From assembly GCF_018448905.1 (NCBI RefSeq), contig NZ_RCWA01000006.1:1-64000 (forward strand): DNA of 64,000 nt. The letters are read 5' to 3'. The DNA comes from Photorhabdus heterorhabditis (lineage in GTDB: Bacteria; Pseudomonadota; Gammaproteobacteria; Enterobacterales; Enterobacteriaceae). Shown here piece by piece: positions 9,809-18,878 of this stretch. Both the position numbers and the translations under genes were made by a program. How positions within the stretch are numbered: position 1 is the stretch's first letter; every line of letters starts with the position of its first letter. The notes beneath the pieces were generated by a model. That model made no database searches. It saw only the letters and a list, made by a program, of their open reading frames with translations, and was not told the DNA's origin.

Positions 9809-10588
9809 ATGAAATTACTCAGCCAGATTAAAAAATTAGTGACTCTGGGAAAATCTGAATCCCCTGTTCAGGAGAATGTAACTGATGATCTGTCTCAGGA
9901 CAAAGGTCGTTTAAAACCCATCCGAAAGTTACTTAGCCAACAGTCGCAAGAGTCGGGTGCAGGTATTACGTACAGTGAACTAATTTTACGCAATGCTAAA
10001 ATTGTTAAATCTAATATTCTGCTTGCAGCTGTTGTTGCCGCAGTAGTCGTCAAGGTCATGTTTTTTAGCGATCCGATAACGATTATCACTCCGCCAAACA
10101 TGACCGAAGAGATAAAGCTAATCGGCAATAAAACGTCCGAATCTTATAAAACTCAGTGGGCCCTGTTTTTCAGCACCATGGTTGGCAATATTAATCCCAA
10201 AAATATCAATTTTGTAACTGACTACATTACTGAAGCTTTGTCCCCTGAACTCCAGGCCAAAACCTCCGAGGAGTTACAAAATCAAGCGACGCTGATGGCA
10301 ACTCGCGGTGTAGACCAATCATTCTCCCCAAACGATATTTACTACGATCCAAAAAATGACGTGGTTTACGTTTGGGGTAATAAGACTACTCGACTGATTA
10401 ACGTGCCAGACAAAGTAGAATCGTCACGATGGACATATGAATGGGTACTCGGGATGAAGAATGGACGTCCTAGAATCGCGTACGTCAAACAGTACGCCGG
10501 TACACCAAACATCAAAAAAGTAACAATAAACGGCAAAGAGCAGCTGGCTAAGTTAGATGATGCGCCAGTGCAAGCAGGTGGGAACTAA
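9809..10588 (+). CDS. traE: TraE, inner-membrane core component of the T4SS
   Basis: 259 residues. ATG 9809 is preferred over an upstream in-frame start at 9743, which would overlap traL. A basic cytosolic N-terminus of about 70 residues is followed by one TM helix (about 71-92, SNILLAAVVAAVVVKVMFF) and a periplasmic domain, the VirB8-like architecture of TraE. Recognisable stretches include FFSTMVGNINPKN and YDPKNDVVYVWG. TraE bridges the inner membrane and the core complex. It carries a near-match of the dispersed palindrome at 9925-9935 (AAAGTTACTTA). The N-terminal extension is longer than in F TraE (about 190 residues). Confidence 0.85.
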   Translation: MKLLSQIKKLVTLGKSESPVQENVTDDLSQDKGRLKPIRKLLSQQSQESGAGITYSELILRNAKIVKSNILLAAVVAAVVVKVMFFSDPITIITPPNMTEEIKLIGNKTSESYKTQWALFFSTMVGNINPKNINFVTDYITEALSPELQAKTSEELQNQATLMATRGVDQSFSPNDIYYDPKNDVVYVWGNKTTRLINVPDKVESSRWTYEWVLGMKNGRPRIAYVKQYAGTPNIKKVTINGKEQLAKLDDAPVQAGGN

Positions 10589-10590
10589 GT

Positions 10591-11766
10591 ATGAAAAAAA
10601 AATACAGGAGTATTTGTTTTGCGCTGTTAATGGCAGTTCATACAGCTTACGCCGGAGAATATCAGCTCCCGGCTGAGGTGAATAACAACGCAGCTATCGC
10701 TGTACCGGACAATTCAGGTAAGGTTCAGCAAGTTGTCACGGATGCTTTGTCAGTTGCTAAAAAACCGACTACCGATTTACCGTCAGTACAGCTCTCCCCA
10801 GCAGTCAACTCTATTACCGATGCTTTAGCAAAAAAAACGACATTTCTGGATGCCAAAAAGTCGAAGGTTGATGAATACGGTCGAACTGTAAATAATGGTG
10901 CAGAAGGTGCAGCACAACATGCTCAAAGTGCATCAACGAGCAAATCAGAAGCTCTTTACAACGAAGCACGAAACAGATATCAGCAGAGTCAACGTATTAA
11001 TGTTCCGCCTGGAGGAAATGTTGTGTTACCCATTTCCCGTGGTCTGCAAAACCGTATATTTACTACTTTCAAAAATGCCAGCGTTTCCACATCAGCTTCA
11101 GTAGAAGATGCAAGCATTTATGTTGATGGTGGTGCAGTCTATATCACCACAAACAGCGACCGCCCTATTGGCATTATGTTATCGGAAGACAATGTGCCGG
11201 AAAGTACCTACAACCTAACGCTTTTGCCTCTGGATGTACCCGGCGCAATGATCTCGGTTTCAACGCAACTCACATCTGCAATGACGGCGAAACGTGAAAA
11301 GAGTATCGATGATCAGCAGTATCAACAAATGCTTGAACGTTCTCAGCAGGCAGAAATGCAACATGAGGACGCCAAACAAGACGATCATAAGCAACGCGTT
11401 ATCGATTTGCTAACGCCGGTTGCTCTCGGTGAAGTCCCAAATGGGTTTAGCCTCCAGACTGATCGTCTAAGCCGTATCCCTGTGTCAGAACAAACACCAT
11501 GCCGTTTCAGCATGTATGCCAAACTAGGTCAACGCCTAGTAGGTGCGCGTGAGTTGATCGATGTTGTTCTAGTGAAGAATGACAAACCTTATGGTCAGAT
11601 TGTCCCTGACCAGCAGTGTATTAGCGAAGGTGTTATTGCCAGTGCGATTTTTGATAAGGCATTTTTGCAGCCTGGGGAAGAAACCGAGCTATATATTGTC
11701 CGGGATAAACTTTACCAGGAGCGTCAGGCTAGAGTAACAACCCGACCGAGCTTAATTAAAAAATAA
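10591..11766 (+). CDS. traK: TraK, outer-membrane complex component (VirB9/secretin-like)
   Basis: 391 residues from ATG 10591, two bases after traE. The signal peptide MKKKYRSICFALLMAVHTAYA is cleaved at about residue 22. A low-complexity linker precedes the TraK domain beginning near residue 133 (INVPPGGNVVLPISRGLQNR) and the beta-rich segment ASIYVDGGAVYITTNS. TraK forms the outer-membrane core with TraV and TraB. It is longer than F TraK (242 residues) because of the N-terminal linker and a C-terminal extension. Confidence 0.85.
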   Translation: MKKKYRSICFALLMAVHTAYAGEYQLPAEVNNNAAIAVPDNSGKVQQVVTDALSVAKKPTTDLPSVQLSPAVNSITDALAKKTTFLDAKKSKVDEYGRTVNNGAEGAAQHAQSASTSKSEALYNEARNRYQQSQRINVPPGGNVVLPISRGLQNRIFTTFKNASVSTSASVEDASIYVDGGAVYITTNSDRPIGIMLSEDNVPESTYNLTLLPLDVPGAMISVSTQLTSAMTAKREKSIDDQQYQQMLERSQQAEMQHEDAKQDDHKQRVIDLLTPVALGEVPNGFSLQTDRLSRIPVSEQTPCRFSMYAKLGQRLVGARELIDVVLVKNDKPYGQIVPDQQCISEGVIASAIFDKAFLQPGEETELYIVRDKLYQERQARVTTRPSLIKK

Positions 11767-11771
11767 TAAAG

Positions 11772-12212
11772 ATGGATCGAAAAGTAACTTTGCTAGTTAT
11801 AGCCCGATACGGATTGGTGGCATTTGCCGTGTTCATTGCGAGTAGATGTTATTACCAGTCTACAAAGATAAGACGCAGCACAATAGAAATTATCCCGAGT
11901 AATCCGGTGGTCGAATATCGTGATGTACTTAATTCAGAGCAAAGCGTTATCAGGTTATCTGATACCACTCTTAAGAATAAATTTGTTGGTTCAGACGAAG
12001 TTGAACCGACAACCAAAGTGCAGAAAAAATACGATAAAGCTGATGGTGGAAGAGAGAGTTATCACTCGGTACTAAAAAGCCATAATGTGCCGGAACCTGT
12101 AACTTTCAGCTCCAATGATAATTGGGCAAAAGCTGGGGAACCTTACATTGTGCCTCAAATATCTGATCAAGATCGTCAACTCAAGATAAAACGTTATCTT
12201 GCACCTAAGTAA
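11772..12212 (+). CDS. Hypothetical membrane-anchored protein between traK and traB
   Basis: 146 residues with one N-terminal hydrophobic segment (about 5-25, LLVIARYGLVAFAVFIAS) and a polar, probably periplasmic remainder; I do not recognise a family. The position between traK (5 bp) and traB (12 bp) within a tight operon indicates a role in assembling the outer-membrane core. An exact AAAGTAACTTT lies at 11781-11791, covering codons 4-7 (KVTL). Confidence 0.65.
   Translation: MDRKVTLLVIARYGLVAFAVFIASRCYYQSTKIRRSTIEIIPSNPVVEYRDVLNSEQSVIRLSDTTLKNKFVGSDEVEPTTKVQKKYDKADGGRESYHSVLKSHNVPEPVTFSSNDNWAKAGEPYIVPQISDQDRQLKIKRYLAPK
11781..11791. promoter_or_regulatory. Dispersed palindrome copy 1 (AAAGTAACTTT)
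   Basis: Exact AAAGT-A-ACTTT, inside codons 4-7 of the gene between traK and traB, 9 bp after its start codon. Candidate binding site of the ParB-like protein. Confidence 0.6.
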
Positions 12213-12224
12213 TGGAGTTGAGTT

Positions 12225-13601
12225 ATGGATATTAAAAAAACGTGGGCCACGAATAAGTCATTTCGTTACTCAGTTCTGATTATGTTAATTCTGACGCTGA
12301 TATTTGCTATAAGTCAGGCTTTATTCACCAAGCCTGTCAAAAAGCAGACTAAAACAGATAAAAAGGATATGCAGACCAATTTCCTGCTTGATGATTCGCA
12401 AATGAATAAGCTCAGTGGTCAGGAAGCAAAGGCGGTATATGCCGACATTGTAAAACAGAACCGTCTGGACCAGCAGGAAGCTAAACAGGATCGTGAGAAG
12501 GCAGAAAAGCTTCAGGCTGAAACAAAGGCTGAGATGGCAAGTTTGCGCCAGCAGCTCCAGGCAGTCACTCAGCAACTTGCTGATGTGCAGTTGGGTAAGG
12601 CCAACAATGGCAACCGAAGCCTTGATTCACGTAATCCCAGAAATAGTCAGCCTGACACAACTGCTCCGGGTAATGCCCCCTATCAGCTCAATAGAAATGC
12701 CCCGGTAAACGGTGAATTCGCAGCAAACGGTGTTATTCAGCCTCAACGAATGAATCCAATGCGTACTATCACTCAGTCATCAATCAAAACTAGTGGCAAC
12801 AACGGCATCATCGAGGTAACGTCGGTATCTGAACAAATGATTAAAGAAGGTAAAGAGGTTTTCGCCCCGAGCGCAACCCCTGCTTCTAACAGAACTGTAA
12901 AAGGTGATGGCACTACACCGATTGATAGCAAAGCTCGGCATGCAGCGCGTAAAGATGAGATGTTCTTGCCTGCAACGTCAATTATCACTGGTGTGCTGGT
13001 TACCGGCCTTGAAGCCCCAACGAGCATTTCTTCCAAGTCTGAACCTATGCCTGTGACTATGCGCATTAAAAAAGATGTTATTCTGCCTAACAATTTTACG
13101 ATGGATCTTCGCGACTGCAACTTACTCGGTTCTGCGGTTGGTGACCTTGCCTCGCAACGAGCTTATATCCGGGCGACTTCTATTTCATGCGTTAACTCAA
13201 AAGGTAAAGCGTTTGATGTGAAGCTTGAAGCATACGCTGTGAGCGAATTTGATGGTAAAAACGGTATCAAAGGCACTTTGATAAGCCGTAACGGTAATGC
13301 AATTGCTGGTTCCGCAGTAGCTGGTGGACTTTCCGCCCTTGCCGGTAGTCTCAGCCCTAGCCGGGTCTCGTCTCTCAATATCGACCCTAATTCACAAGCT
13401 AAGTATCAAACTCCTAATTTTGATGCTTTAGGCGCTCTGGCTGGCTCTGGAGCAGCAAGCGGTGGCTTGAATCGTCTTGTTGATTACTACACGAGCATCG
13501 CAGAACAACAATGGCCGGTAGTTGAGATTAGCCCAGGTCGTCCGATCACGTTCGTTGTTCAATCCGGCGCAACGATTCCGACAAACCTTGTATCCAGGTA
13601 A
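12225..13601 (+). CDS. traB: TraB, core-complex scaffold (VirB10-like)
   Basis: 458 residues. The cytosolic N-terminus and TM helix (about 15-35) are followed by a coiled-coil region with Q/A/E-rich heptads (about 70-120), a proline/asparagine-rich linker, and the conserved periplasmic domain with FLPATSIITGVLVTGLEAPT (about 248-267). It ends with the glycine-rich segment and FVVQSGATIP typical of TraB C-termini. It spans both membranes and links the inner-membrane ATPases to the TraK/TraV channel. It is translated from ATG 12225 after a GGAGTTGAG ribosome-binding site. Confidence 0.9.
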   Translation: MDIKKTWATNKSFRYSVLIMLILTLIFAISQALFTKPVKKQTKTDKKDMQTNFLLDDSQMNKLSGQEAKAVYADIVKQNRLDQQEAKQDREKAEKLQAETKAEMASLRQQLQAVTQQLADVQLGKANNGNRSLDSRNPRNSQPDTTAPGNAPYQLNRNAPVNGEFAANGVIQPQRMNPMRTITQSSIKTSGNNGIIEVTSVSEQMIKEGKEVFAPSATPASNRTVKGDGTTPIDSKARHAARKDEMFLPATSIITGVLVTGLEAPTSISSKSEPMPVTMRIKKDVILPNNFTMDLRDCNLLGSAVGDLASQRAYIRATSISCVNSKGKAFDVKLEAYAVSEFDGKNGIKGTLISRNGNAIAGSAVAGGLSALAGSLSPSRVSSLNIDPNSQAKYQTPNFDALGALAGSGAASGGLNRLVDYYTSIAEQQWPVVEISPGRPITFVVQSGATIPTNLVSR

Positions 13602-13612
13602 GAGTGGAAACT

Positions 13613-14086
13613 ATGAATAACGAACCTAAATCAGACGAACGGGCAACATCAGAAAATGAGCATGTAGCACCACGTTCGCTAAAGAGAAAGGTAACACTTG
13701 AATTTGAACTTGAAAAGTTACTTTGGGTGGTTGTAATAAGCGGCCTAGTTATGGCCGCAGTATTTTTCGGATATCGTTTTTTCAGTCAGGTAAATTTCAG
13801 TAGTTTTGGTCGTTCGGGGCCAGAAATTGCTGTATTTGATTTTTTAGCAGTCCAGGAAAAATACAAGGCTGATCCAACGGTTTCCGCAAACAGTAATTTT
13901 GATACATACCTCAGAAAACTGATGGCACTTTATCGGGTTCGGGGATATCTCGTAATCGATATAAAATTAACATATACAATTCCACCAAACACGAAAATGG
14001 TTCCATATCTGTCACTGGCTGACCTTGCAGAAGAGTTAAAATCGGAAGGAATTCCTGAAACGATCTACGAGGTTCAGAGCAGGTGA
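13613..14086 (+). CDS. Small membrane protein, possibly TrbI/TrsF-like
   Basis: 157 residues from ATG 13613 (a GTG at 13604 is also in frame). A charged cytosolic N-terminus and one TM helix (about 34-55) are followed by a domain beginning IAVFDFLAVQEKY. The topology and the start of the periplasmic domain (..V.FD......) recall F-plasmid TrbI, which influences pilus retraction, but similarity is weak and the name is tentative. It begins 11 bp after traB, and its stop overlaps the GTG start of the next gene. An exact AAAGTTACTTT lies at 13714-13724 inside the TM coding region (KLLW). Confidence 0.5.
   Translation: MNNEPKSDERATSENEHVAPRSLKRKVTLEFELEKLLWVVVISGLVMAAVFFGYRFFSQVNFSSFGRSGPEIAVFDFLAVQEKYKADPTVSANSNFDTYLRKLMALYRVRGYLVIDIKLTYTIPPNTKMVPYLSLADLAEELKSEGIPETIYEVQSR
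13714..13724. promoter_or_regulatory. Dispersed palindrome copy 2 (AAAGTTACTTT)
   Basis: Exact AAAGT-T-ACTTT, about 100 bp into the coding region of the small TrbI-like gene. Confidence 0.55.
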
Positions 14087-14946
14087 AGAAGCTACTTCCG
14101 TTGCTATTCGCAACGCTTTCAATGTCGCTATGTTCGACCGTTAAGGCAGATGCAAAGGTATTTAATGATACGGATGCAAATGTGTTAATGAGTACAGCAA
14201 AAGATGGTGGAGTGGTAACGCCCAAACTCGACGCATTGCTATCTCAAATGCGGAGATATAAACCGAAAGATGCGATTTTTATTCCTTCAGGTGGATTATT
14301 CGTTTTTGAAGATGAGAAAAAGCAACTTATGGCAGTAACAACTACAGGGCGTTACACAATTAATGGTGGAAGCCTGGTAGATGTCATGAAGCGCACCCAA
14401 CTGTATTCAGTAAATGAATTAAGGGAAAGTTACTTTATTAAACTCAAAGAAGCCCCTTTTCCTCTTTCTACTGTATCTTCAATATCGCTGGGTAACCCAA
14501 AACTCAATCGTCAAGCTGCGATTTTTATTTCGCTGGATTGTGATGGTTGCCAAGATCTCATTAAAAAATTCTATGACAACCGGGAGAAATATCATGTTGA
14601 TGTTGTTTTAATCCCGACGCCTGGAGCAGCAAAAAATAAATTACGTCAACTATGGTGTAGTAAAGAGAAATTTAAAATTACTGATTTTGATGTATTGCAG
14701 TGGTTAACCGGTAATAAAGACGACGTTGAAAAACGATTGCTATCTTTGGAGCAATCACAAGAATGCTCAGTCGAGCCGTTAGTGGCATCCCTGATGTTAG
14801 CCAGCGTGTATAACCTTCAGGGTATACCGTCTGTCGTTCGCGAAGATGGTCTTGCAGGTAATGGTATTCCCCAGGATTTTGACGCTTGGTTAAAACAAAG
14901 CGTTGAGCCCCTTCTGAAAAACCCGTTTGCATCCGATAAAGGTTAA
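14083..14946 (+). CDS. Thioredoxin-fold DsbC-like protein with CDGC motif
   Basis: 287 residues from GTG 14083, which overlaps the preceding stop (GTGA). The signal peptide ends near residue 23 (STVKADAKV). A first domain resembles the DsbC dimerisation arm (FIPSGGLFVFEDEKKQLMAV, GRYTINGG); a second has a thioredoxin-like strand followed by CDGC (SLDCDGCQDLIKK, about residues 160-172). It is a likely periplasmic disulfide isomerase or reductase that helps fold cysteine-rich transfer proteins such as TraV, TraU and TraN. A dsbC-like gene at this place in the operon is usual for IncH-, IncA/C- and SXT-type systems. An exact palindrome copy is embedded at 14426. Confidence 0.7.
   Translation: MKKLLPLLFATLSMSLCSTVKADAKVFNDTDANVLMSTAKDGGVVTPKLDALLSQMRRYKPKDAIFIPSGGLFVFEDEKKQLMAVTTTGRYTINGGSLVDVMKRTQLYSVNELRESYFIKLKEAPFPLSTVSSISLGNPKLNRQAAIFISLDCDGCQDLIKKFYDNREKYHVDVVLIPTPGAAKNKLRQLWCSKEKFKITDFDVLQWLTGNKDDVEKRLLSLEQSQECSVEPLVASLMLASVYNLQGIPSVVREDGLAGNGIPQDFDAWLKQSVEPLLKNPFASDKG
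14426..14436. promoter_or_regulatory. Dispersed palindrome copy 3 (AAAGTTACTTT)
   Basis: Exact AAAGT-T-ACTTT well inside the dsbC-like coding region (codons for ESYFI). Its mid-gene position argues against a simple promoter operator role for every copy. Confidence 0.5.
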
Positions 14947-14949
14947 ATC

Positions 14950-15690
14950 ATGAATTTAAAAAAACTTGCGTTAAGCGTAATTGTTGTTGGTTCGGCTTCT
15001 TATTTGACTGGATGCACAATCGGTAGCTCTGAATCGGAATGCCCCGGCATGGAAAAAGGTGTGATTTGTAAAGGACCACGGGAAGTCATGGAGCTTACGA
15101 ATAACAGTGACGATCTTAGCAATTTGTTTAATAGAGAGAAAAATGAGGGAAAGGGGCAATCGACTGTCAATGACAGTCGGTACCCTGCGGAGATAACGCC
15201 GCCAGGTGGTGTTGTTTATCCTAAATCGAAGGTACTGCACAATCAACCAGTACAATCCACGGCGGTTCAGAGCGCCCCGGCACCACGTTATTATGAGCCT
15301 AATGCAGATATCCCTCGTGCTAAAGACCTCTATTCGATACATAACGGTCAACCGGTGAACCCTACCTTGTCGGCGAATAACATTCAGCAATATCGCTCTC
15401 AGGGCTATAAACAATCCGTAGTCGCACCAGAGCCTCTGGCCGTGCTTCAGCAGGGTAAAGTAATGCGTATTACGTTTGCTCCGTATACAGACGATAACAA
15501 TGCACTGAATTTGCCTGGATACGTGTATGTCAACGTGAAACCTCAGACATGGATCGCCGGAAAAAATGCAACTGACAATCCGGCTCGTATTGTTCCTCTC
15601 GAAGTTCAGGATGCTGCTCGTGACAATATGCAGCAACAGCAGCGTGCTACTCAGGCTGTTAGCTCGAATGGCGTGATCCGTCAGCTGTAA
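14950..15690 (+). CDS. traV: TraV, outer-membrane lipoprotein of the transfer core
   Basis: 246 residues. A lipoprotein signal with lipobox LTGC (Cys at about 22) is followed by the cysteine-containing segment characteristic of TraV (SECPGMEKGVICKGPREV) and a proline/glutamine-rich tail. Anchored in the outer membrane, it stabilises TraB and TraK. It starts 3 bp after the dsbC-like gene and ends 9 bp before traC. Confidence 0.88.
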   Translation: MNLKKLALSVIVVGSASYLTGCTIGSSESECPGMEKGVICKGPREVMELTNNSDDLSNLFNREKNEGKGQSTVNDSRYPAEITPPGGVVYPKSKVLHNQPVQSTAVQSAPAPRYYEPNADIPRAKDLYSIHNGQPVNPTLSANNIQQYRSQGYKQSVVAPEPLAVLQQGKVMRITFAPYTDDNNALNLPGYVYVNVKPQTWIAGKNATDNPARIVPLEVQDAARDNMQQQQRATQAVSSNGVIRQL

Positions 15691-15699
15691 GGAGATAAT

Positions 15700-18408
15700 G
15701 TGACATCTTTTCAGAAGCTTAATGAGGAACTCAAACGTCATAAGTTGGGTTCTTATATACCTATTTTCGACCAGCTGGAAGGTACACCTTACTTTTTGAT
15801 AGACGGCAATAAACTCGGCTTTATGTACATTTGCAACCCTTCTCCTGGAGTTTATGAAAATCAAAAAGATATACTCTCTGAACTGTATAAAATGGATTTT
15901 CCTGTGAATTCAGTCTGTCAGGTTACCTTTTCTGGGTTGCCTGATTTGATCATGCCATTGAGCTCATGGGCATCAAGCCGTGGTGGGCGTATGACTGGCA
16001 AAGACAAAGAAAAAGCGGATCTTCTGAATGCTTACCAGCTTGATTATTTTATCCGTAGTCAGTATGAACCCTTGAAACCTCATTATGATCAGCTGACACT
16101 CCGTGATTTTCAGGTTTGGTTTTCATTCACAATCCCATTACAGAATGCACTACCCACTGAGCTTGAACACCGTCGTATCGACATGTTGTATTCTGAGATA
16201 GTCAGTAAACTGAAAACCATGGGGATGTTCCCTCATCCTGCAAGTGCTGAAAATTGGCTTTATTGCATGGATAAACTTCTCAACCCAGGTAAAAACACCA
16301 GATGGGCTGAAGGCAACATAGAGTTCAATACACTTCGTCATCTAAATGAACAAGTGGATGTTCCAGGTAGGAAATACACTATCGAACATGATTATTTCTC
16401 TTCGACGACGAACAATAGCGATAAGTCTGAAAACCGGTACTTCAAGCAACTATCAGTTCGTAAATTTCCGGAGTATGTCAACTTCGGCTGCATGTATGAA
16501 TTAGTTGTTAACTGGATGCATGGACGAAAAACTGTTTACAACCCATTCATGATAAATTTCACTGTGGTGTTTGCTGATCATAATAAACTCAAAAGTGAAA
16601 ACGTCAGATACAAAGCAATTACCAATAAACAAGCCAGCATACCGATTGTTCTAACTTTCTGTCCTCGCCTACGTGATATGGACAACGATTATATGTCCAT
16701 AACTAAAGAGCTGGAGGACGGCGCAAAACTGCTACTGGGGTACCTGACTTTTACTGTAATGGGTGAAAGTTATGAAGAGGTGTGTACCGGCGCTGAACAG
16801 ATGAAGTCATTTTATCTGGAAAGCCGCGTAAATCTTACTGATGATTCCTACATCATTTTCCCTTCATTAATGTCAATGTTACCAATGTGTAATGATGCGA
16901 AAACGGTACTCGAACTTGACCGGTTTGAAGTCATGACGAACAGTGGAGCTGCCCACCTCACCCCAATCTTTGGACCATGGAAAGGCAACACGCCTAATCC
17001 TGTTATTAACCTTGTCTCACGAGAGGGCCAGCTCATCGGCCTCGACATTTTCAAAACCTCAGCCAGTTATAATGTTGTTGTTGGAGCTACATCCGGTGCG
17101 GGGAAATCATTTTTTTCAGGGTATCTTATCAACAATTATCTCGGTGCTGGACCACGGCTTAATGAGTTAATCCACTACAGAGACGCAATCGAGCATTTTA
17201 AAAGCAATGCTTATAGCGAATTCGATCCGGATGGAGCCCAGGTCTTTGTTGTGGATGTTGGCCGCTCGTACCAAGGTATTGCTGAACAGTATTCCAACAG
17301 CCAGTTTATCGATTTTGGTAAAACACCTACATTCACTCTTAATCCATTTGCCTTTTTGACTGATATCACAGAGGATGCAAGTGAAATTGCAGAAGCATTT
17401 ACATCCAATGGTTACCACGACACGCAAGAGGAAGCCAGTGGAGACACGGCTAAGGATCGTGTTGCACAAACCATTATGGTGCTCAATCAATTGAAAATGA
17501 TGGCATCCGAGTCTGGACAGATTGATGACTATCAACAATCCATAATGCTTAGCCTGATCTCTGAAGAATACAATGAAGCCAAAAAGGAAGGTCGAACTGG
17601 CTCTGTAACAAATTTTGCTAAACGATGCAGTAACTTTCATGACCAACGCATTAAAGATATAGGCGCTCAATTAGGTGCGTGGTCAGATGGCGGCATTTAT
17701 GGTCATCGCTTTACAGATAAGCTGCCCCCGATAAATTTTGACAGTCGTTTCATCGTGTTGGAGTTAGAAGAGCTTAAAGGTACCCCTCACCTGCAAACTG
17801 TTGTTCTGATGTCTATCATCCAGGCAGCTCAACACGCTATGTTCGTCAAACGTGATGGTCGTCGACGTCTCTTCCTGTTAGATGAAGCATGGGAATACAT
17901 CAGGCCGGACAACGCTAACAGCAATGGTAATCATGCCAATAATCATTTTTTCTCTTCTTTCCTTGAAGCCGCCTGGAGACGCTTCAGGAAAACAAACTGC
18001 GCAGGTATTTGTATAACCCAGAGTTTTGAGGATTACTACACATCCGCCGTGGGACGTGCTCTTACTAACAACAGCCCGTGGAAAATTATTCTGAAGCAGG
18101 AAAAAGAGGCAATAGAGGCGATGAAAAAGAACAAATATTTTTCTACGTCTAATGCTGAATACGAACGTATGAAGAATATCCGGACCGAAAAAGGTGTATT
18201 CTCAGAGCTACTGGTTCGTTTTGAGAACGTTCAGGAAATTTGTCGGTTGTATGTTGATAGGAAGATGGAGTTATGTTTTACAACTGACTCTCGAGACCGT
18301 AACCGCTTATGGGACATACAGGCAAAGTTTAATTGTACCTATGGAGAAGCCATAGATCGGCTTTATGAGGAAGAGATGCGCGAAAAATTCGGAATCAGAG
18401 TAGCCTGA
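15700..18408 (+). CDS. traC: TraC, VirB4-family conjugation ATPase
   Basis: 902 residues from GTG 15700 after an AAGGAGAT ribosome-binding site. It has Walker A GATSGAGKSF at about 463-472 and Walker B RRLFLLDEAW at about 721-730, with the F-type TraC N-terminal domain (about 20-300). It powers pilus assembly and substrate transfer from the cytosolic face of the inner membrane. It is the last gene of the A-L-E-K-B-V-C run, and a strong terminator follows. A near-match of the palindrome (GCAGTAACTTT) lies inside near 17630. Confidence 0.93.
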   Translation: MTSFQKLNEELKRHKLGSYIPIFDQLEGTPYFLIDGNKLGFMYICNPSPGVYENQKDILSELYKMDFPVNSVCQVTFSGLPDLIMPLSSWASSRGGRMTGKDKEKADLLNAYQLDYFIRSQYEPLKPHYDQLTLRDFQVWFSFTIPLQNALPTELEHRRIDMLYSEIVSKLKTMGMFPHPASAENWLYCMDKLLNPGKNTRWAEGNIEFNTLRHLNEQVDVPGRKYTIEHDYFSSTTNNSDKSENRYFKQLSVRKFPEYVNFGCMYELVVNWMHGRKTVYNPFMINFTVVFADHNKLKSENVRYKAITNKQASIPIVLTFCPRLRDMDNDYMSITKELEDGAKLLLGYLTFTVMGESYEEVCTGAEQMKSFYLESRVNLTDDSYIIFPSLMSMLPMCNDAKTVLELDRFEVMTNSGAAHLTPIFGPWKGNTPNPVINLVSREGQLIGLDIFKTSASYNVVVGATSGAGKSFFSGYLINNYLGAGPRLNELIHYRDAIEHFKSNAYSEFDPDGAQVFVVDVGRSYQGIAEQYSNSQFIDFGKTPTFTLNPFAFLTDITEDASEIAEAFTSNGYHDTQEEASGDTAKDRVAQTIMVLNQLKMMASESGQIDDYQQSIMLSLISEEYNEAKKEGRTGSVTNFAKRCSNFHDQRIKDIGAQLGAWSDGGIYGHRFTDKLPPINFDSRFIVLELEELKGTPHLQTVVLMSIIQAAQHAMFVKRDGRRRLFLLDEAWEYIRPDNANSNGNHANNHFFSSFLEAAWRRFRKTNCAGICITQSFEDYYTSAVGRALTNNSPWKIILKQEKEAIEAMKKNKYFSTSNAEYERMKNIRTEKGVFSELLVRFENVQEICRLYVDRKMELCFTTDSRDRNRLWDIQAKFNCTYGEAIDRLYEEEMREKFGIRVA

Positions 18409-18416
18409 TTGTTACA

Positions 18417-18444
18417 CGAGTGCGGCCTGCCGCGCTCGTTTTCT
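18417..18444 (+). terminator. Terminator between traC and the reversed operon
   Basis: GAGTGCGGC and GCCGCGCTC form a 9-bp GC-rich stem (one G-T pair) with a 2-nt spacer, followed by TTTTCT. It separates the rightward tra operon from the leftward three-gene operon. Confidence 0.88.
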
Positions 18445-18470
18445 CCACGGTCTTTCCCGGCAGGTTAATC

Positions 18471-18878
18471 TTAAAAATTATCATTGGTAGCGGCAACGCG
18501 AACTGGTTCAGACATGTAGGGTTTAAGTTGAATCGTAACAGTGGCACTATTCTCGTTGTTATCCACTTTTAGTGGAGTTTTCCCAGGCAATGACATAGTC
18601 ACAACTGCCGGGCCTGAGATTGCAAATCCATTTTCCGCAGACGGTGGAACTGTCACAATCCGGACAGCAACATTTTCATACCGGTAATACGAAATGCCAA
18701 ATGTTGAACCAGCTTCTGTATTAGCAACATCCACTACTACTGGTGATAAACCAATGACCTCATTGGTTAAAACATTTTTTACTGAGGCGCCCGGCGGGTC
18801 TGTCACAATCTTGTAGGGAAATGCGCAAACAGGTTGAGACAACATCAACGAAGTTAAGAACATAAGTTTTTTCATCAA
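18471..18878 (-). CDS. Exported PEGA-like small protein
   Basis: 135 residues. The signal peptide ends at about residue 19 (LSQPVCAFPY). The mature part starts YKIVTDPPGASVKNVLTNE, which resembles a PEGA-type beta-rich module (DPPGA.V); the rest is beta-rich without known motifs. It is last in a leftward three-gene operon, with its start overlapping the upstream stop. No function is known; periplasmic or surface location is likely. Confidence 0.65.
   Translation of the reverse strand: MMKKLMFLTSLMLSQPVCAFPYKIVTDPPGASVKNVLTNEVIGLSPVVVDVANTEAGSTFGISYYRYENVAVRIVTVPPSAENGFAISGPAVVTMSLPGKTPLKVDNNENSATVTIQLKPYMSEPVRVAATNDNF

Noticed and set aside
14971-15864. 297-codon minus-strand ORF
   Set aside because: It lies entirely over traV and the start of traC, whose products are clearly recognised, and lacks its own recognisable features.
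17167-17670. 167-codon minus-strand ORF
   Set aside because: It overlaps the Walker region of traC on the opposite strand and has no independent support.
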